The translations under genes were made by a program, and so were the position numbers. A DNA stretch of 29,575 bases from a virus, in IMG/VR virus record IMGVR_UViG_3300013093_005294, positions 1-29,575 of that record, one strand, 5' to 3'. The number at the start of each line of letters is the position of its first letter. The first letter of the stretch is position 1. The notes below the pieces were generated by a model that saw only the letters and a list, made by a program, of their open reading frames with translations, searched no databases and had not been told where the DNA came from. Positions 1 to 7,891 of this stretch are shown here, in pieces.

Positions 1-1120
1 CGGTGCTGCCGCGACCGCCGCCGGGTCCGCCGCCATCGCCGCCGCGACCGGACTGCACGTTCGCATCCGTTCCGAACGCGCCGCCGAAGTTGACATCACC
101 GCCCACCCCGCTGCCGCCGCCGGCACCCGCGCAGACGATCGCCGCCGTGCCGCCGACGCCGCCGCTGCCGCCCGTTGCGGAAACATAGGCGCCGAAACTG
201 GAGGTTCCGCCGGCGCCGCCCACCCCGGGGGTCGCCAGCGCCACGCCGGCGTTCCCGACCGTCACCGCGATCACGCTGCCCGGAACCAGGCCGGTCACGA
301 TCTTGATCGCCCGCCCACCGGCACCTCCGCCGCCGCCCGGCAGCGTCGCATGGGTTCCGCCGGCCCCACCACCGCCAATGACCGTCACCTTCGCCCGCGT
401 CACCCCATCCGGCACCGTGAAGCTGCCGGACGTCACATACGACACGAGCGACGAGAAGCCCGGCCGCAGCGCCGGCAGGCGATAGGGGATTGTCGCCCCC
501 GCCGGCACGCCGGTAATATTCCCCGCGGTCACCTGGGTTTGCCCATAGCTGACCAGGATGACGGCCAAGGCTGTCCATCCGGCATCGACCGGAGGCGGCA
601 ACTGCGCGCCCGTCGTCGCCGCGGCCCCCGCCTTCAGCTGCAACTGCACGCTCTGCCGCCGCAGCGTCGGCTGGGCAACCCCGCTGTTGCTGGCGCCAAG
701 AAACGGAACGGCGGGGTTGGCCGCATTGTAGTACGGCAGCACAACGGGATTGGTATCGGCCTCCTGGAAAGCCGCCTGCACCAGATACACCACCGACTGC
801 CCGCTCGTGGTCGGCGCGGTCAGCGCGAATGTAACGGGAGCGACATTGATGCCCATCTTCATCAGCGGATCGCCGCTATCGGCTGCCAGCGAGCCATAGG
901 CATTCTGATCGACCACCGAAAGCTGGGTGATGCTGCCCGGCTGCACCGCGACCGACAGCCCCGCCGGCACCGTGGGCACCACCGCGAGCCCATCGATCAC
1001 CGTCGATGTGCCGAGGGTCGCGCTGATCAGGGCGCCGAGCGCGACCATGGCGTTGCGGTTGGTTGCCAGGAGATCCGTATCCAGCGGAATGCCGCCGGGA
1101 TAGACGATGTTCCGGTCCAT
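1..1120 (-). CDS. Phage tail fibre / collar-type protein, 3' end outside window
   Basis: Last gene of the late operon and probably the receptor-contacting fibre. The frame is open from ATG at 1120 (MDRNIVYPGGIPLDTD) to the window edge, about 373 codons without a stop, so the C-terminus is missing. The first ~215 residues look like a virion-attachment region found in phage fibres (MDRNIVYPG.IP.DTDLL...NAMVALG). Residues ~225-373 are extremely glycine-rich (IGGGGAGG, PGGGGGAGG, GAGGGSGVGG), resembling the glycine-rich repeat domains of phage adhesins. It lies 48 bases after the gpI-like gene, the usual place for a fibre gene. The role follows from position and composition; the host-binding tip is not visible. 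A chaperone gene may follow beyond the edge. Confidence 0.75.
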   Translation of the reverse strand, partial: MDRNIVYPGGIPLDTDLLATNRNAMVALGALISATLGTSTVIDGLAVVPTVPAGLSVAVQPGSITQLSVVDQNAYGSLAADSGDPLMKMGINVAPVTFALTAPTTSGQSVVYLVQAAFQEADTNPVVLPYYNAANPAVPFLGASNSGVAQPTLRRQSVQLQLKAGAAATTGAQLPPPVDAGWTALAVILVSYGQTQVTAGNITGVPAGATIPYRLPALRPGFSSLVSYVTSGSFTVPDGVTRAKVTVIGGGGAGGTHATLPGGGGGAGGRAIKIVTGLVPGSVIAVTVGNAGVALATPGVGGAGGTSSFGAYVSATGGSGGVGGTAAIVCAGAGGGSGVGGDVNFGGAFGTDANVQSGRGGDGGGPGGGRGST

Positions 1121-1168
1121 TGATCCTCACTCTCGATTTCGGAAACGCCCAGTCGGTGGGCGCGAGAT

Positions 1169-1825
1169 TCAGCTTGCTATGCGCAGCCAGGCGATCGTCG
1201 CGGCCGGCATGAGGCCAGCGACCGCGGCGGCGATTTCAGCGTCCGTCACCTGCCCGGCGATCTGCGCGAGGCTGCCATATTCCACCGCACCCACGCCCCA
1301 GCCAGCGGCGCTCGCGCCCCAGCCGGCCACCACCCCGATGCCTTGCCCCGCAGGGCGATAGGCGGTGACGAAGCACTGCATCGGCAGCGCGAGGCTGCCC
1401 CATCGGCCGGCCTGCCCGTAGCCCACGCCGGCGCCCCAGCCTCCGGTATCCGCCGGCCGCGCCGGCTCGAACACCATCGGCGTCCGGCCGGTGAGATCCG
1501 TCAACGCGGCCACGATCGCCCGCCGCGTGCCGCGCTCGCGCAGCAGTTCGCGCTGGATGCGGCCACGGAACGCCGTGTCCGTCTCGAGAGACCTGCGCGG
1601 CAGGGACGATCCGAAGAAGTCCACCGCTATCATGTCGAGAAACGCATCCGTCGCGGTCGCGATCCGCGTTTGCAAACGCACCGCCTCGAGCTGTGCATAG
1701 AGCCGCGCCCAGACCTCCGCGACACCCGACAGGACGGCATCCAGCACCGGCGCCGAATCCGGAAACCACCGCGGCGGCAGCACGGCTTTCAGCCGCGCCA
1801 GCATGTCAGCTTGATCGCCGGTCAT
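1169..1825 (-). CDS. Baseplate/tail protein, P2 gpI-like
   Basis: A 218-aa protein placed directly after the baseplate J homologue with a 1-base gap, the position of P2 gene I and its Mu counterpart. The N-terminus (MLARLKAVLPPRWFPD) and the section with DAFLDMIAVDFFG and FRGRIQRELLRERGTRRAIVAAL are typical of this family, which connects the baseplate wedge to the fibres. The C-terminal third is rich in Gly and Trp (GWGAGVGYGQAGRWG; VVAGWGASAAGWG), a low-complexity stretch that may form the fibre-facing surface. Start ATG at 1825. Family assignment rests on gene order plus the helical core; moderately sure. Confidence 0.8.
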   Translation of the reverse strand: MTGDQADMLARLKAVLPPRWFPDSAPVLDAVLSGVAEVWARLYAQLEAVRLQTRIATATDAFLDMIAVDFFGSSLPRRSLETDTAFRGRIQRELLRERGTRRAIVAALTDLTGRTPMVFEPARPADTGGWGAGVGYGQAGRWGSLALPMQCFVTAYRPAGQGIGVVAGWGASAAGWGVGAVEYGSLAQIAGQVTDAEIAAAVAGLMPAATIAWLRIAS

Positions 1826-1826
1826 C

Positions 1827-2951
1827 TCAGTTCACCACCACCGCGCCGGCCTTGATCACCTGGCCGCTGCCCACCGCCACATCGGTCGTCCCGCCGTCCA
1901 GCAGCACCGCGGCGACATTGACCACCTCCGGCGCCGCCCCGTAGGCCACCTGCACAAGACGCGACCAGGCCAGCGGCGTGCCGAGCGGCAGGCTGTTGAT
2001 GAACGCCGTCACCGCCGCCGCCACCGCGGGCTTCACCGTCCCCGCGTTCGCGCCCGGCGCCAGCGTCACCGCCATCGAGACGTTGACGATCTGCACCGTC
2101 GGTGCGCGCACCGTGTAGGACGACCCCACCGGCCGCATCGCCTCCACCGCCGCCGTCACCGCCGCCAGCAGGCTCGCCGAGGGCGATCCGCTGCCGTCGT
2201 CGACCGTGACGACGAAGTTGCCGATCCGCGCGCTGCCGTCGGGCAGGGCATTCTCGGCGAGCGTGTAGTGCAGCCCCTGTTGCACGCCGGCGATCGCGTA
2301 GCCGATGGCCGCCGGCGTCGCCCGCGCCAGGCTCGCCATGAAGTGACTGAAGCGCGCCCGCAGCGCGTCGTCGTTCTCGCCATCCTGACCGCCGACCAGG
2401 GCGCCGGCGTTGCTGACCGTGTCAACGCCCGGCAATGCCGCCGCGATCAAACTGATAGCGTTGGCCTGCACATTTCCCGCCGCCCCCGCCGCCGAAGCCA
2501 CCACCGGAACCGTCACGGATGCCACTCCCGGGGCCAGCGGATAGCCACCGAGCGCCGCGCTGAAGCCAGGCACGGTGACGTCGCCGGCGACTGTGAAACT
2601 CTGCGTGCCGTCGCTGGTCCGCACCACCGTGCCCAGCGGCACCACGGCGCTGCCTGCGGCGACGAAGCGGCCGAACGTCACGCTCCCGACCGCCGCCACC
2701 GCCGGCAGCCGGCTTACCGAAAAATCCGCCATCCAGCTGTCGAGGTCCGCCGCGGCGCTGGTTGAAGCCCGCGTCGTCGACAGCACCTGCAGCGTCAGCC
2801 ACTGCATCCACAGCCCGATCGAGGCGCTCGCCTCCAGCATCGCCCGCAAGGTGGAGCCCACCGTGAGATCGATCAATTGCCTGGCCGAGCCCTGCACCGC
2901 GGCGGCCGCGGCGCCGACCAATCCCGCGAAACTCTGAAGCTGCAGCTGCAT
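1827..2951 (-). CDS. Baseplate J-like protein (P2 gpJ / T4 gp6 family)
   Basis: A 374-aa baseplate wedge protein. The first ~90 residues are helical (LIDLTVGSTLRAMLEASASIG), followed by a domain with GTVVRTSDGTQSFTV and VASAAGAAGNV, the common J-family arrangement in which a small beta domain precedes a core with DDALRARF (GENDDALRARFSHFM). The C-terminal part contains VTVDDGSGSPS and repeated valine-rich strands. In contractile tails the J protein forms the wedge ring around the gpD/gpV hub. It sits between the gp25/W-like and gpI-like genes, as in P2. ATG at 2951 is 6 bases after the preceding stop. Confidence 0.9.
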   Translation of the reverse strand: MQLQLQSFAGLVGAAAAAVQGSARQLIDLTVGSTLRAMLEASASIGLWMQWLTLQVLSTTRASTSAAADLDSWMADFSVSRLPAVAAVGSVTFGRFVAAGSAVVPLGTVVRTSDGTQSFTVAGDVTVPGFSAALGGYPLAPGVASVTVPVVASAAGAAGNVQANAISLIAAALPGVDTVSNAGALVGGQDGENDDALRARFSHFMASLARATPAAIGYAIAGVQQGLHYTLAENALPDGSARIGNFVVTVDDGSGSPSASLLAAVTAAVEAMRPVGSSYTVRAPTVQIVNVSMAVTLAPGANAGTVKPAVAAAVTAFINSLPLGTPLAWSRLVQVAYGAAPEVVNVAAVLLDGGTTDVAVGSGQVIKAGAVVVN

Positions 2952-2957
2952 GTGCGC

Positions 2958-3329
2958 TCACCCGTTGCTGACTGTAAAGGCCAAGGTCTGCGTCACTCCG
3001 GCTGCGGCGTCGGCGTAACGGATCTGCACCGCCACCTCGCCGGCCTGGTCGGACGCCACCTCGATCACCGGCTCCGGCGTCCGCGCCACGGCCGCCTCCT
3101 TGAACACCTGGCCGCGGACCACCGCGCGGATCCGCGCCGCATCGGCGGGCATGCCGACGAACTGCCCGAGCCCGGCGCCGTAGGACATATCCCATATATA
3201 GTCTCCAGGATTCGTCAGCAGCCGGCGCAGCAGCATCTGCTGGCCCAGCGTCGCCTCGGTCGCCACGGCGACATCCCCGGTTGGCCCGACCACGAGGTCG
3301 TTGCCATATTGATGCCATGCATCGGCCAT
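2958..3329 (-). CDS. Baseplate wedge protein, gp25/gpW-like
   Basis: A 123-aa protein with the gp25-like lysozyme-fold pattern: NDLVVGPTGDVAVATEA, then GQQMLLRRLLTNPGDYIWD and YGAGL. The LLTNPGDY...YGxGL signature marks the family that nucleates sheath polymerisation on the baseplate. Two adjacent ATGs (3332 and 3329) follow an AGGAG; the second has 6 bases of spacing against 3, so 3329 is chosen. It lies between the gpV-like spike protein and the J-like wedge, the canonical order. Family identity is secure; the exact start is not. Confidence 0.87.
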   Translation of the reverse strand: MADAWHQYGNDLVVGPTGDVAVATEATLGQQMLLRRLLTNPGDYIWDMSYGAGLGQFVGMPADAARIRAVVRGQVFKEAAVARTPEPVIEVASDQAGEVAVQIRYADAAAGVTQTLAFTVSNG

Positions 3330-3347
3330 CATGATCTCCTGCGCAAT

Positions 3348-3854
3348 TCAGTCCGGAGCCGATGTCGGCGCACCATTGGCGGCATGGACATGCGCGTCAT
3401 AATGCCCGCGCAGCCGCGCCAGCGAGCCGGCGCGATCGTAAACATCGCCATCCACGTGCAGATCGCCGGTAACCCGCACCGTGCCGTCGTTAAGTAACCG
3501 CAACGCTGCCCCTGAGGCATGCACCACCCATAATTCACCCGCCGGCGCCACCGGCGCGCGGGCGGCATCCGAGAAACTTCCGCCAATGATCACGCCATTT
3601 TCGGCATCGCCCTCCTGCGCGACCACCAGCACCTGGTCGCCCGGCGAGGGTGGGCAGACGAAGCCCCACCCCGCGCCCACCCAGGGCGAGACGATCGGCA
3701 GCCATCCCGTCAGTACGTCCTCCGGCATCAGCCGCACCCGCGCCGCGTAGCGCGCCGGATCGACGCTGGCCACCAGCGCGAACCGCGCCTGGCCCTGCAT
3801 CCGATCGAGCGCGGCCGCCTGCGCCTTCATCGCATTGAGGAATCGCTCCATCAC
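3348..3854 (-). CDS. Baseplate assembly / spike protein, gpV-like
   Basis: A 168-aa protein matching phage baseplate assembly protein V (Mu gp45/P2 gpV class), which forms the membrane-piercing spike under the hub. Residues ~20-95 form an OB-fold-like section (RFALVASVDPARYAARVRL, GWLPIVSPWVGAGWGF, PSPGDQVLVVAQEGD, NGVIIGG). The C-terminus (GTVRVTGDLHVDGDVYDRAGSL) is the short beta-prism/spike-type repeat, then HVHAANGAPTSAPD. The family often ends in a His-rich metal-binding tip; here HYDAHVH fits that. The start can be GTG 3854 (GTGA overlap with the hub gene) or ATG 3851 (TGATG). Confidence 0.87.
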   Translation of the reverse strand: MMERFLNAMKAQAAALDRMQGQARFALVASVDPARYAARVRLMPEDVLTGWLPIVSPWVGAGWGFVCPPSPGDQVLVVAQEGDAENGVIIGGSFSDAARAPVAPAGELWVVHASGAALRLLNDGTVRVTGDLHVDGDVYDRAGSLARLRGHYDAHVHAANGAPTSAPD

Positions 3855-4927
3855 GCCCCCGCATCCGGCGCCGGCGCCGGCGCCGTCACCTGGCTCGCGT
3901 CGTCGCCATTGCGCATATGCATCGTTTGCGTGAACCCATGCGCCGTCGAGACATGCCGTTCCACGCGATCCACCCGATACTCCTGGTCGAAATCGGTTCC
4001 AGTTCCCGCCAGCAGAATCCGCTGCCGCGGCATGATATCGAGCTCTCCCGGCATCTCCGCCGTCACCACGCGCTCGTGCTGCGTCAGCTCCGCCAGCCGC
4101 GCCTGCGCCAGCTTCAGCGCGTCATCGGGGGACAGATTGGGCACCACCAGCACGTAGCGCTGCAGCTTCCCGCGCGGCGAGGGAAACGCCCTCTTGCGCG
4201 CCGTCTGCACGAAGGCCGCTCCGCTGCGCGAATTCCAGCTCTTCACCACAACTTCGATATCGCAGGCCAGCGTCAGCGACCGCTCCAGCCGGAGCGCGGT
4301 GACATCGCCCGGCGTCATCCGCCCGGCCGCCTGCGCCGCCTCGCGGGCGCGAAAATGCAGCGTCGTCCCGCTGACCCACAGATCGAGCCCCTCGAGCTGC
4401 GCCAGCGTCACCAACAGGTCCCACTCCGTCGTCGCGCGGCTGAACTGGTCGAGCACGATCCGGTCGTGTTGCAACTGCCAATACCGGCCCACCGGCGTCG
4501 TCGTCGGCGTCACATCGGCGTCGAGCCCATGCCGCGCGGCCAGCAGCGTCGCGATTTCGCTCGCCGTGCGGTTGGAGAAGCTCTCCTGCGTCCGCGCCTC
4601 GATCAGCCGCGCCGAAAGATCGCGCCCCTCGAGCCGCAGTGTGCCGCCGATGGGATCGAGATCCACCAGATCCGCCTCGCCGGTCACCAGCGACACGTAG
4701 CCCGCGCCATCGCCGAGCGAGATCGCGACCTCGACGAGGATCCCGGCTTGTCCGACCAGGGCGCGGATGCCCGGCGGATCCGCCGAGACCGCCGCCGCCA
4801 GCGAGAACCTGTCCGCCGCGAAATGATTCGAGCTGACGATCCCCGCCGACATCACGCCGGCCATCGGCGCGCCGTTGGCCAGAACCGACAGCAGCGGCCA
4901 GCGCGCGCCCGGCAGCACCACGGCCAT
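3851..4927 (-). CDS. Baseplate hub protein, late control gpD-like
   Basis: A 358-aa protein of the gpD/gp27 hub family, which makes the central ring under the tail tube. Features include an N-terminal beta domain (RWPLLSVLANGAPM, FSLAAAVSADP), GEADLVDLDPIGGTLRLEGRDLSARLIEAR, and the conserved section NRTASEIATLLAARHGLD. Further on come WDLLVTLAQLEGLDLWVSG and a C-terminal region with YRVDRVERHVSTAHGFTQTM. It starts 5 bases after the gpX-like gene and overlaps the gpV-like gene. Order X-D-V-W-J-I reproduces the baseplate block of P2/Mu-type tails with the V gene after D. Confidence 0.88.
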   Translation of the reverse strand: MAVVLPGARWPLLSVLANGAPMAGVMSAGIVSSNHFAADRFSLAAAVSADPPGIRALVGQAGILVEVAISLGDGAGYVSLVTGEADLVDLDPIGGTLRLEGRDLSARLIEARTQESFSNRTASEIATLLAARHGLDADVTPTTTPVGRYWQLQHDRIVLDQFSRATTEWDLLVTLAQLEGLDLWVSGTTLHFRAREAAQAAGRMTPGDVTALRLERSLTLACDIEVVVKSWNSRSGAAFVQTARKRAFPSPRGKLQRYVLVVPNLSPDDALKLAQARLAELTQHERVVTAEMPGELDIMPRQRILLAGTGTDFDQEYRVDRVERHVSTAHGFTQTMHMRNGDDASQVTAPAPAPDAGA

Positions 4928-4931
4928 GCGC

Positions 4932-5093
4932 CTAGCCCCCCGTCCGCGCCGGGATTCGCAAAGTCATAACGCCGGTCAAGACCGGATCGGTGAGGCCGTT
5001 GAGTTCGGCGATGCGCTGCCACTGCGTCGCATCGCCAAGTTGTTCCGCCGCGATGCGAAACAAGGTTCCGCCCGCCACCGTGATCGTGCGCAT
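4932..5093 (-). CDS. Small tail protein X-like (LysM-type), 53 aa
   Basis: A small gene recovered from the gap between the gpN-like and gpD-like genes. ATG at 5093 follows GAGGAG with 5 bases of spacing; the stop TAG ends at 4932, five bases before the hub gene start. The 53-aa product begins MRTITVAGGTLFRIAAEQLG, followed by DATQWQRIAELNGLTDP and ends LRIPARTGG. The pattern (T.a.GdTL..IA...lGda..w..IaelNg..dP..L..G..L.IP) is the LysM-like fold of phage tail protein X. It probably sits at the hub/tube junction. Length fits the family. Confidence 0.85.
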   Translation of the reverse strand: MRTITVAGGTLFRIAAEQLGDATQWQRIAELNGLTDPVLTGVMTLRIPARTGG

Positions 5094-5102
5094 GGCCGCT
5101 CC

Positions 5103-5807
5103 TCAACTATCCGCATTTGTCAGGTTGACCGCCGCCCGCGCCGCATAGCCGCGGGCCTGCGTCGCATTGGCGAGCGCGCCGGCCGCCGTCACCGCCGCGG
5201 TCAGCGCGCCGGCATCACCGAGCCCCGCCTGCGCCACCTGCGCATCCGCCGCCAGCGCCGCGCGGGCCGCCGACGACGCCACCTGCGAGACCTCGCCCAT
5301 CGCCGCGCCATAGGCGTCGGTTCCGCGCTGCGCCGCGCCATCGGCGCCGAGCGCCAGCGTTGCCGCGCTCACATCAAGCCCCGATCCACCAGCAAGGCCG
5401 AGGTCGCCCAGCACATCGGAGGCCAGCGACAGCACGCTCTCCGTCAGGCCCTCCGCCTCGTCGCGCAACACCGTGCAGACGATCCGATACGGCAACCACC
5501 CCGCCCGCTCATACGAGACCGTGAAGGCCGAGATCACCACCGAATACAGGAAACTGTCCCAGCTCAGCGGCCACACGCCGCCCTCGGCGCGCATCAGGTC
5601 GAGCAGCCTGGCGCGCATCGCCGCATCCTCGCCGGCGAACACGCCGGACCACGCGATCGGCGCGTCATCGCGCCCCATCGCATCGATCACGCGCCCGCCG
5701 CCCGGCAGCTTGTGCACCGCCAGGCGTTGGCCGCCGCCCCAGGAAATCCGTTCCGGCAACTCGAAACTTTGGAACAGCACCGGCCCCAGCAGAAGATGCC
5801 CCGCCAT
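5103..5807 (-). CDS. Mu gpN-like tail/DNA circularization family protein
   Basis: A 234-aa protein whose N-terminal ~110 residues match the 'DNA circularization N-terminal' family (Mu gpN class): FQSFELPERISWGGGQRLAVHKLPGGGR, then APIAWSGVFAGEDAAMRARLLDLMR and WDSFLYSVVISAFTVSYER. In contractile phages this is a structural baseplate/tail component despite its historical name. The C-terminal half is Ala-rich and probably helical (AAMGEVSQVASSAARAALAADAQVA). Starts ATG 5807, three bases after the tape-measure candidate; this is the expected order. Confidence 0.85.
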   Translation of the reverse strand: MAGHLLLGPVLFQSFELPERISWGGGQRLAVHKLPGGGRVIDAMGRDDAPIAWSGVFAGEDAAMRARLLDLMRAEGGVWPLSWDSFLYSVVISAFTVSYERAGWLPYRIVCTVLRDEAEGLTESVLSLASDVLGDLGLAGGSGLDVSAATLALGADGAAQRGTDAYGAAMGEVSQVASSAARAALAADAQVAQAGLGDAGALTAAVTAAGALANATQARGYAARAAVNLTNADS

Positions 5808-5810
5808 CGC

Positions 5811-6614
5811 TCAGCCCCCTTGCAACGTGCCCGGATAGGCCGGACCCATGCGTCCATCGAACGCCGTGCCGCCGCCCTGCGGCCGTGACGCGGCCCGCGC
5901 CATGTGGTCGGCGATCCAACGGCCCATCCGGGCGCCATCGAGATACACATCGCCTCCCGTCGGCCCCTGGTCCCTCTCGACACTCCCCTGCGGCGCCGCC
6001 GAGGGCATCTGCCCGGCCGGCACCGGCGCCAGCGACGGCAGCGTCGTGACAGGCGCGGCGGACTCCGCGCGGCTCGCGGCGGGACGTTCAAGCGTCGCCC
6101 AGGCCGCACGCATCGGCGCGGCGTCGCGGGCGTTGTCCGGCGCAGGGTCGTGCGCCGCAACCGACGGAGCCGCCGGCGCGTTGTCCCGCGCCCGCACGGC
6201 CGATGGCATCAGCCGCACCACCAGCGGCGCGGCCTGCGCCCGCGGCGTCGCCGGCGCATCCACCTCGGCCGAGGACACCGGCGACGCCGGCGCGATCACC
6301 TGCGCGGCCGGTTCGTGCACAACGGCATCCCGCTCGGGCAGGGCCTGCGCCGCCGCGCGCGTGGGCAAGAACGTCGGCCCATGCTCGGAACTTGGCGACT
6401 CGCGGTCCGGCGCGGAGAGTGCATCCACCGCCCGCGCGGCCTCCGCCGCCGGCCGGCCGACCACCGCACCCAGCGCGCGGAACCGCTCGAGCCCAGCCAT
6501 GCCCGCCGCCGTCACCCGCTCCAGCGCCGCCATCTCCGCGCCCACCGCCGCGATCCCCGCCGAGACGCCATCCTCCAGCGCGAGGCGAACGCCCACCGTA
6601 TAGGCCTCCTCCAT
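5811..6614 (-). CDS. Short tape-measure-like tail protein
   Basis: The only candidate for a tail tape measure, but just 267 aa. Residues 1-55 (YTVGVRLALEDGVSAGIAAV, then AEMAALERVTAAGMAGLERFRAL) are an amphipathic helical start like those of tape-measure proteins. Residues ~65-205 are low-complexity, rich in Ala and Pro, and the C-terminal ~50 residues carry a conserved-looking block (GGDVYLDGARMGRWIADHMA, FDGRMGPAYPGTLQGG). Tape measures in comparable contractile phages are usually 500-900 aa. ATG 6614 overlaps the previous stop in TGATG; GTG 6617 is an alternative start. It may be a true short tape measure, a decayed one, or a different protein with the tape measure lost. Confidence 0.6.
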   Translation of the reverse strand: MEEAYTVGVRLALEDGVSAGIAAVGAEMAALERVTAAGMAGLERFRALGAVVGRPAAEAARAVDALSAPDRESPSSEHGPTFLPTRAAAQALPERDAVVHEPAAQVIAPASPVSSAEVDAPATPRAQAAPLVVRLMPSAVRARDNAPAAPSVAAHDPAPDNARDAAPMRAAWATLERPAASRAESAAPVTTLPSLAPVPAGQMPSAAPQGSVERDQGPTGGDVYLDGARMGRWIADHMARAASRPQGGGTAFDGRMGPAYPGTLQGG

Positions 6615-6916
6615 CACCGCCCCTCCACGGCATCGCCGACCGCGGCCGCAATCGCCGCGCTCTCCGCCGCGACCACCGGCCCAACCACCGGCCGCGGCGC
6701 GCCGCGCGCCGAGCCGAACTCCCGCGCCGCCAGCCCGCGTCCGGACACGCCGAGCACGGCACCCTCATCGCCGGCCAACACATCCACCCGCAGCGTCGGA
6801 TCGCTCGTGCGCAGCGCCTCGGCCAGCCGCTCGGCCTGGCCATGCAGCGCCGCCAGCGCCGCCGCCCGCGGATCGGCGAGCCGCCGGGCGAACCAGCATC
6901 CCCGGTTTGCCATCAT
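6614..6916 (-). CDS. Small phage tail/neck protein, unknown
   Basis: A 100-aa product between the chaperone frameshift region and the tape-measure candidate. ATG 6916 overlaps the -1 frame stop in an ATGA; a second ATG at 6913 has a better distance (7 bases) from GGGAGG. The sequence begins MMANRGCWFARRLADPRAAA and contains helical ALHGQAERLAEALRTSD, then AREFGSARGAPRP. The EFG...PRP element recalls the EFGT...P.RPF pattern near the C-terminus of HK97 gp10-type tail-completion proteins, a weak resemblance. No firm function. Confidence 0.6.
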   Translation of the reverse strand: MMANRGCWFARRLADPRAAALAALHGQAERLAEALRTSDPTLRVDVLAGDEGAVLGVSGRGLAAREFGSARGAPRPVVGPVVAAESAAIAAAVGDAVEGR

Positions 6917-7421
6917 CCCGCCTCCCGCCAGCGTAGTTGCGAAAAATCGAACTCCCGCCCGTCGAGCGTCCCGAGCGCGACCACAAAGGCCAGTCGCTCC
7001 TCCGCCCCCAGGCTGAACGCCACGTCGAATGGCACCCCGTTCCGGCACAGATACAGACAATCCACCAGATCGGGATGCCCACTCAGTTTTTTGCGATGTC
7101 CACGTCCACGTGCGTCCGGCCTGGATCGAGCGCCGCCGCCACCGCCGCGATGCCCTCATCGCCGAGCAGCTGCACCAGCGCCTCGATCTGCGCCTCCGTC
7201 GCCGGCGTCGGCACCGGCACCGCGTCGATCGCCACCACCGAGCATGCCAGCAGCGCCATCCCCAGCCAGGGCTGGTTCTGCGCCAGGCTCGGTCCGGCCG
7301 CCTTGAACAGCCGGAGCTTGTCGAGCGCCGTCAAACGACGCAGTTCCAGCCTGCGTCCCTTGCCATCCACCACCTCGCGCGCGGCCTCTGCCGCCGCGAT
7401 CAGCCGCGCCGCCGGCCCCAT
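6913..7421 (-). CDS. Tail assembly chaperone frameshift product (TAC-T), predicted -1 fusion
   Basis: Predicted read-through form of the tail assembly chaperone. In the zero frame, codons GCA AAA AAC TGA create the slippery heptamer A AAA AAC (7092-7086) directly before the stop. A -1 slip there continues through 57 codons (LSGHPDLVDCLYLCR..., ERLAFVVALG, GREFDFSQLRWREAG) to a TGA at 6915-6913. The total is 169 aa. Six bases after the heptamer, GGCATCCC (7079-7072) can pair with GGGGTGCC (7038-7031) to form an 8-bp stem with one G.U pair. The G/GT (lambda) and E/E' (P2) pairs use the same arrangement at the same genomic position. There is no ATG in the -1 frame segment, so it cannot easily be expressed otherwise. 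Confidence 0.75.
7083..7421 (-). CDS. Tail assembly chaperone (zero-frame form)
   Basis: A 112-aa protein directly after the tail tube gene (3-base gap), where tail assembly chaperones lie. It is helical: MGPAARLIAAAEAAREVVDG, LRRLTALDKLRLFKAAGP, PATEAQIEALVQLLGDEGIA, and ends DVDIAKN. The line RRLTALDKLRLFKA is similar to the start of many chaperones of this class, which coat the tape measure before the tube polymerises. The sequence immediately before the stop is a slippery heptamer, giving a second, longer product (separate entry). Confidence 0.78.
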   Translation of the reverse strand: MGPAARLIAAAEAAREVVDGKGRRLELRRLTALDKLRLFKAAGPSLAQNQPWLGMALLACSVVAIDAVPVPTPATEAQIEALVQLLGDEGIAAVAAALDPGRTHVDVDIAKN

Positions 7422-7423
7422 CG

Positions 7424-7852
7424 TCAGATGCGCCGACGGCCGGAGGCGAAGAAGTCGAGCTTCTGCCGCACGCTCTGGTCGCCGCGCCAGCTGCCCGCCT
7501 GGGTCAGCTTGAACACCACGCCGTCATACTGATAGGTCGAGGTTGATCCATCCGCTTCAGCAACATACTGGTAGAGCGTCCCCGTCCCCAGCTGCCGCCC
7601 GGCGTAGAACGCCGCTTCCACCCGCGCGATGAAATCATCCACCGCCGCCGAGCCGCGCTCGAGCTCGAAACTGCCGTCCCAGCCCTTCGGCAGCTCGGCC
7701 GCCAGCTGCGAGCCGTCGATGCGGTCCACCCGCACCGGCTGCGTCAGCTGCCGGCTCTCGAACCCCGTCACATGCGCCAGATCGATCCGCCCATAAGGCC
7801 CCATGACCACCAGCTGGCAGTCCCGCCCGACCGAAAATACGTTGTTGACCAC
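7424..7852 (-). CDS. Phage tail tube protein
   Basis: A 142-aa protein that forms the inner tube of the contractile tail. It follows the sheath gene with a 39-base gap and starts at GTG 7852, preceded by GGGAG at 8 bases. The beta-rich sequence (FSVGRDCQLVVMGPYGRIDL, VTGFESRQLTQPVRVDRIDG, DGSFELERGSAAVDDFI, TYQYDGVVFKLTQAG, SVRQKLDFFASGRRR) fits tube proteins of Mu/P2-like tails and related tailocins. Length is within the usual 110-170 aa range. Position between sheath and chaperone makes the call firm. Confidence 0.88.
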   Translation of the reverse strand: MVNNVFSVGRDCQLVVMGPYGRIDLAHVTGFESRQLTQPVRVDRIDGSQLAAELPKGWDGSFELERGSAAVDDFIARVEAAFYAGRQLGTGTLYQYVAEADGSTSTYQYDGVVFKLTQAGSWRGDQSVRQKLDFFASGRRRI

Positions 7853-7891
7853 TTCATCTTCTCCCGATTACCGTGCGTCCGCTGTCCGTGC

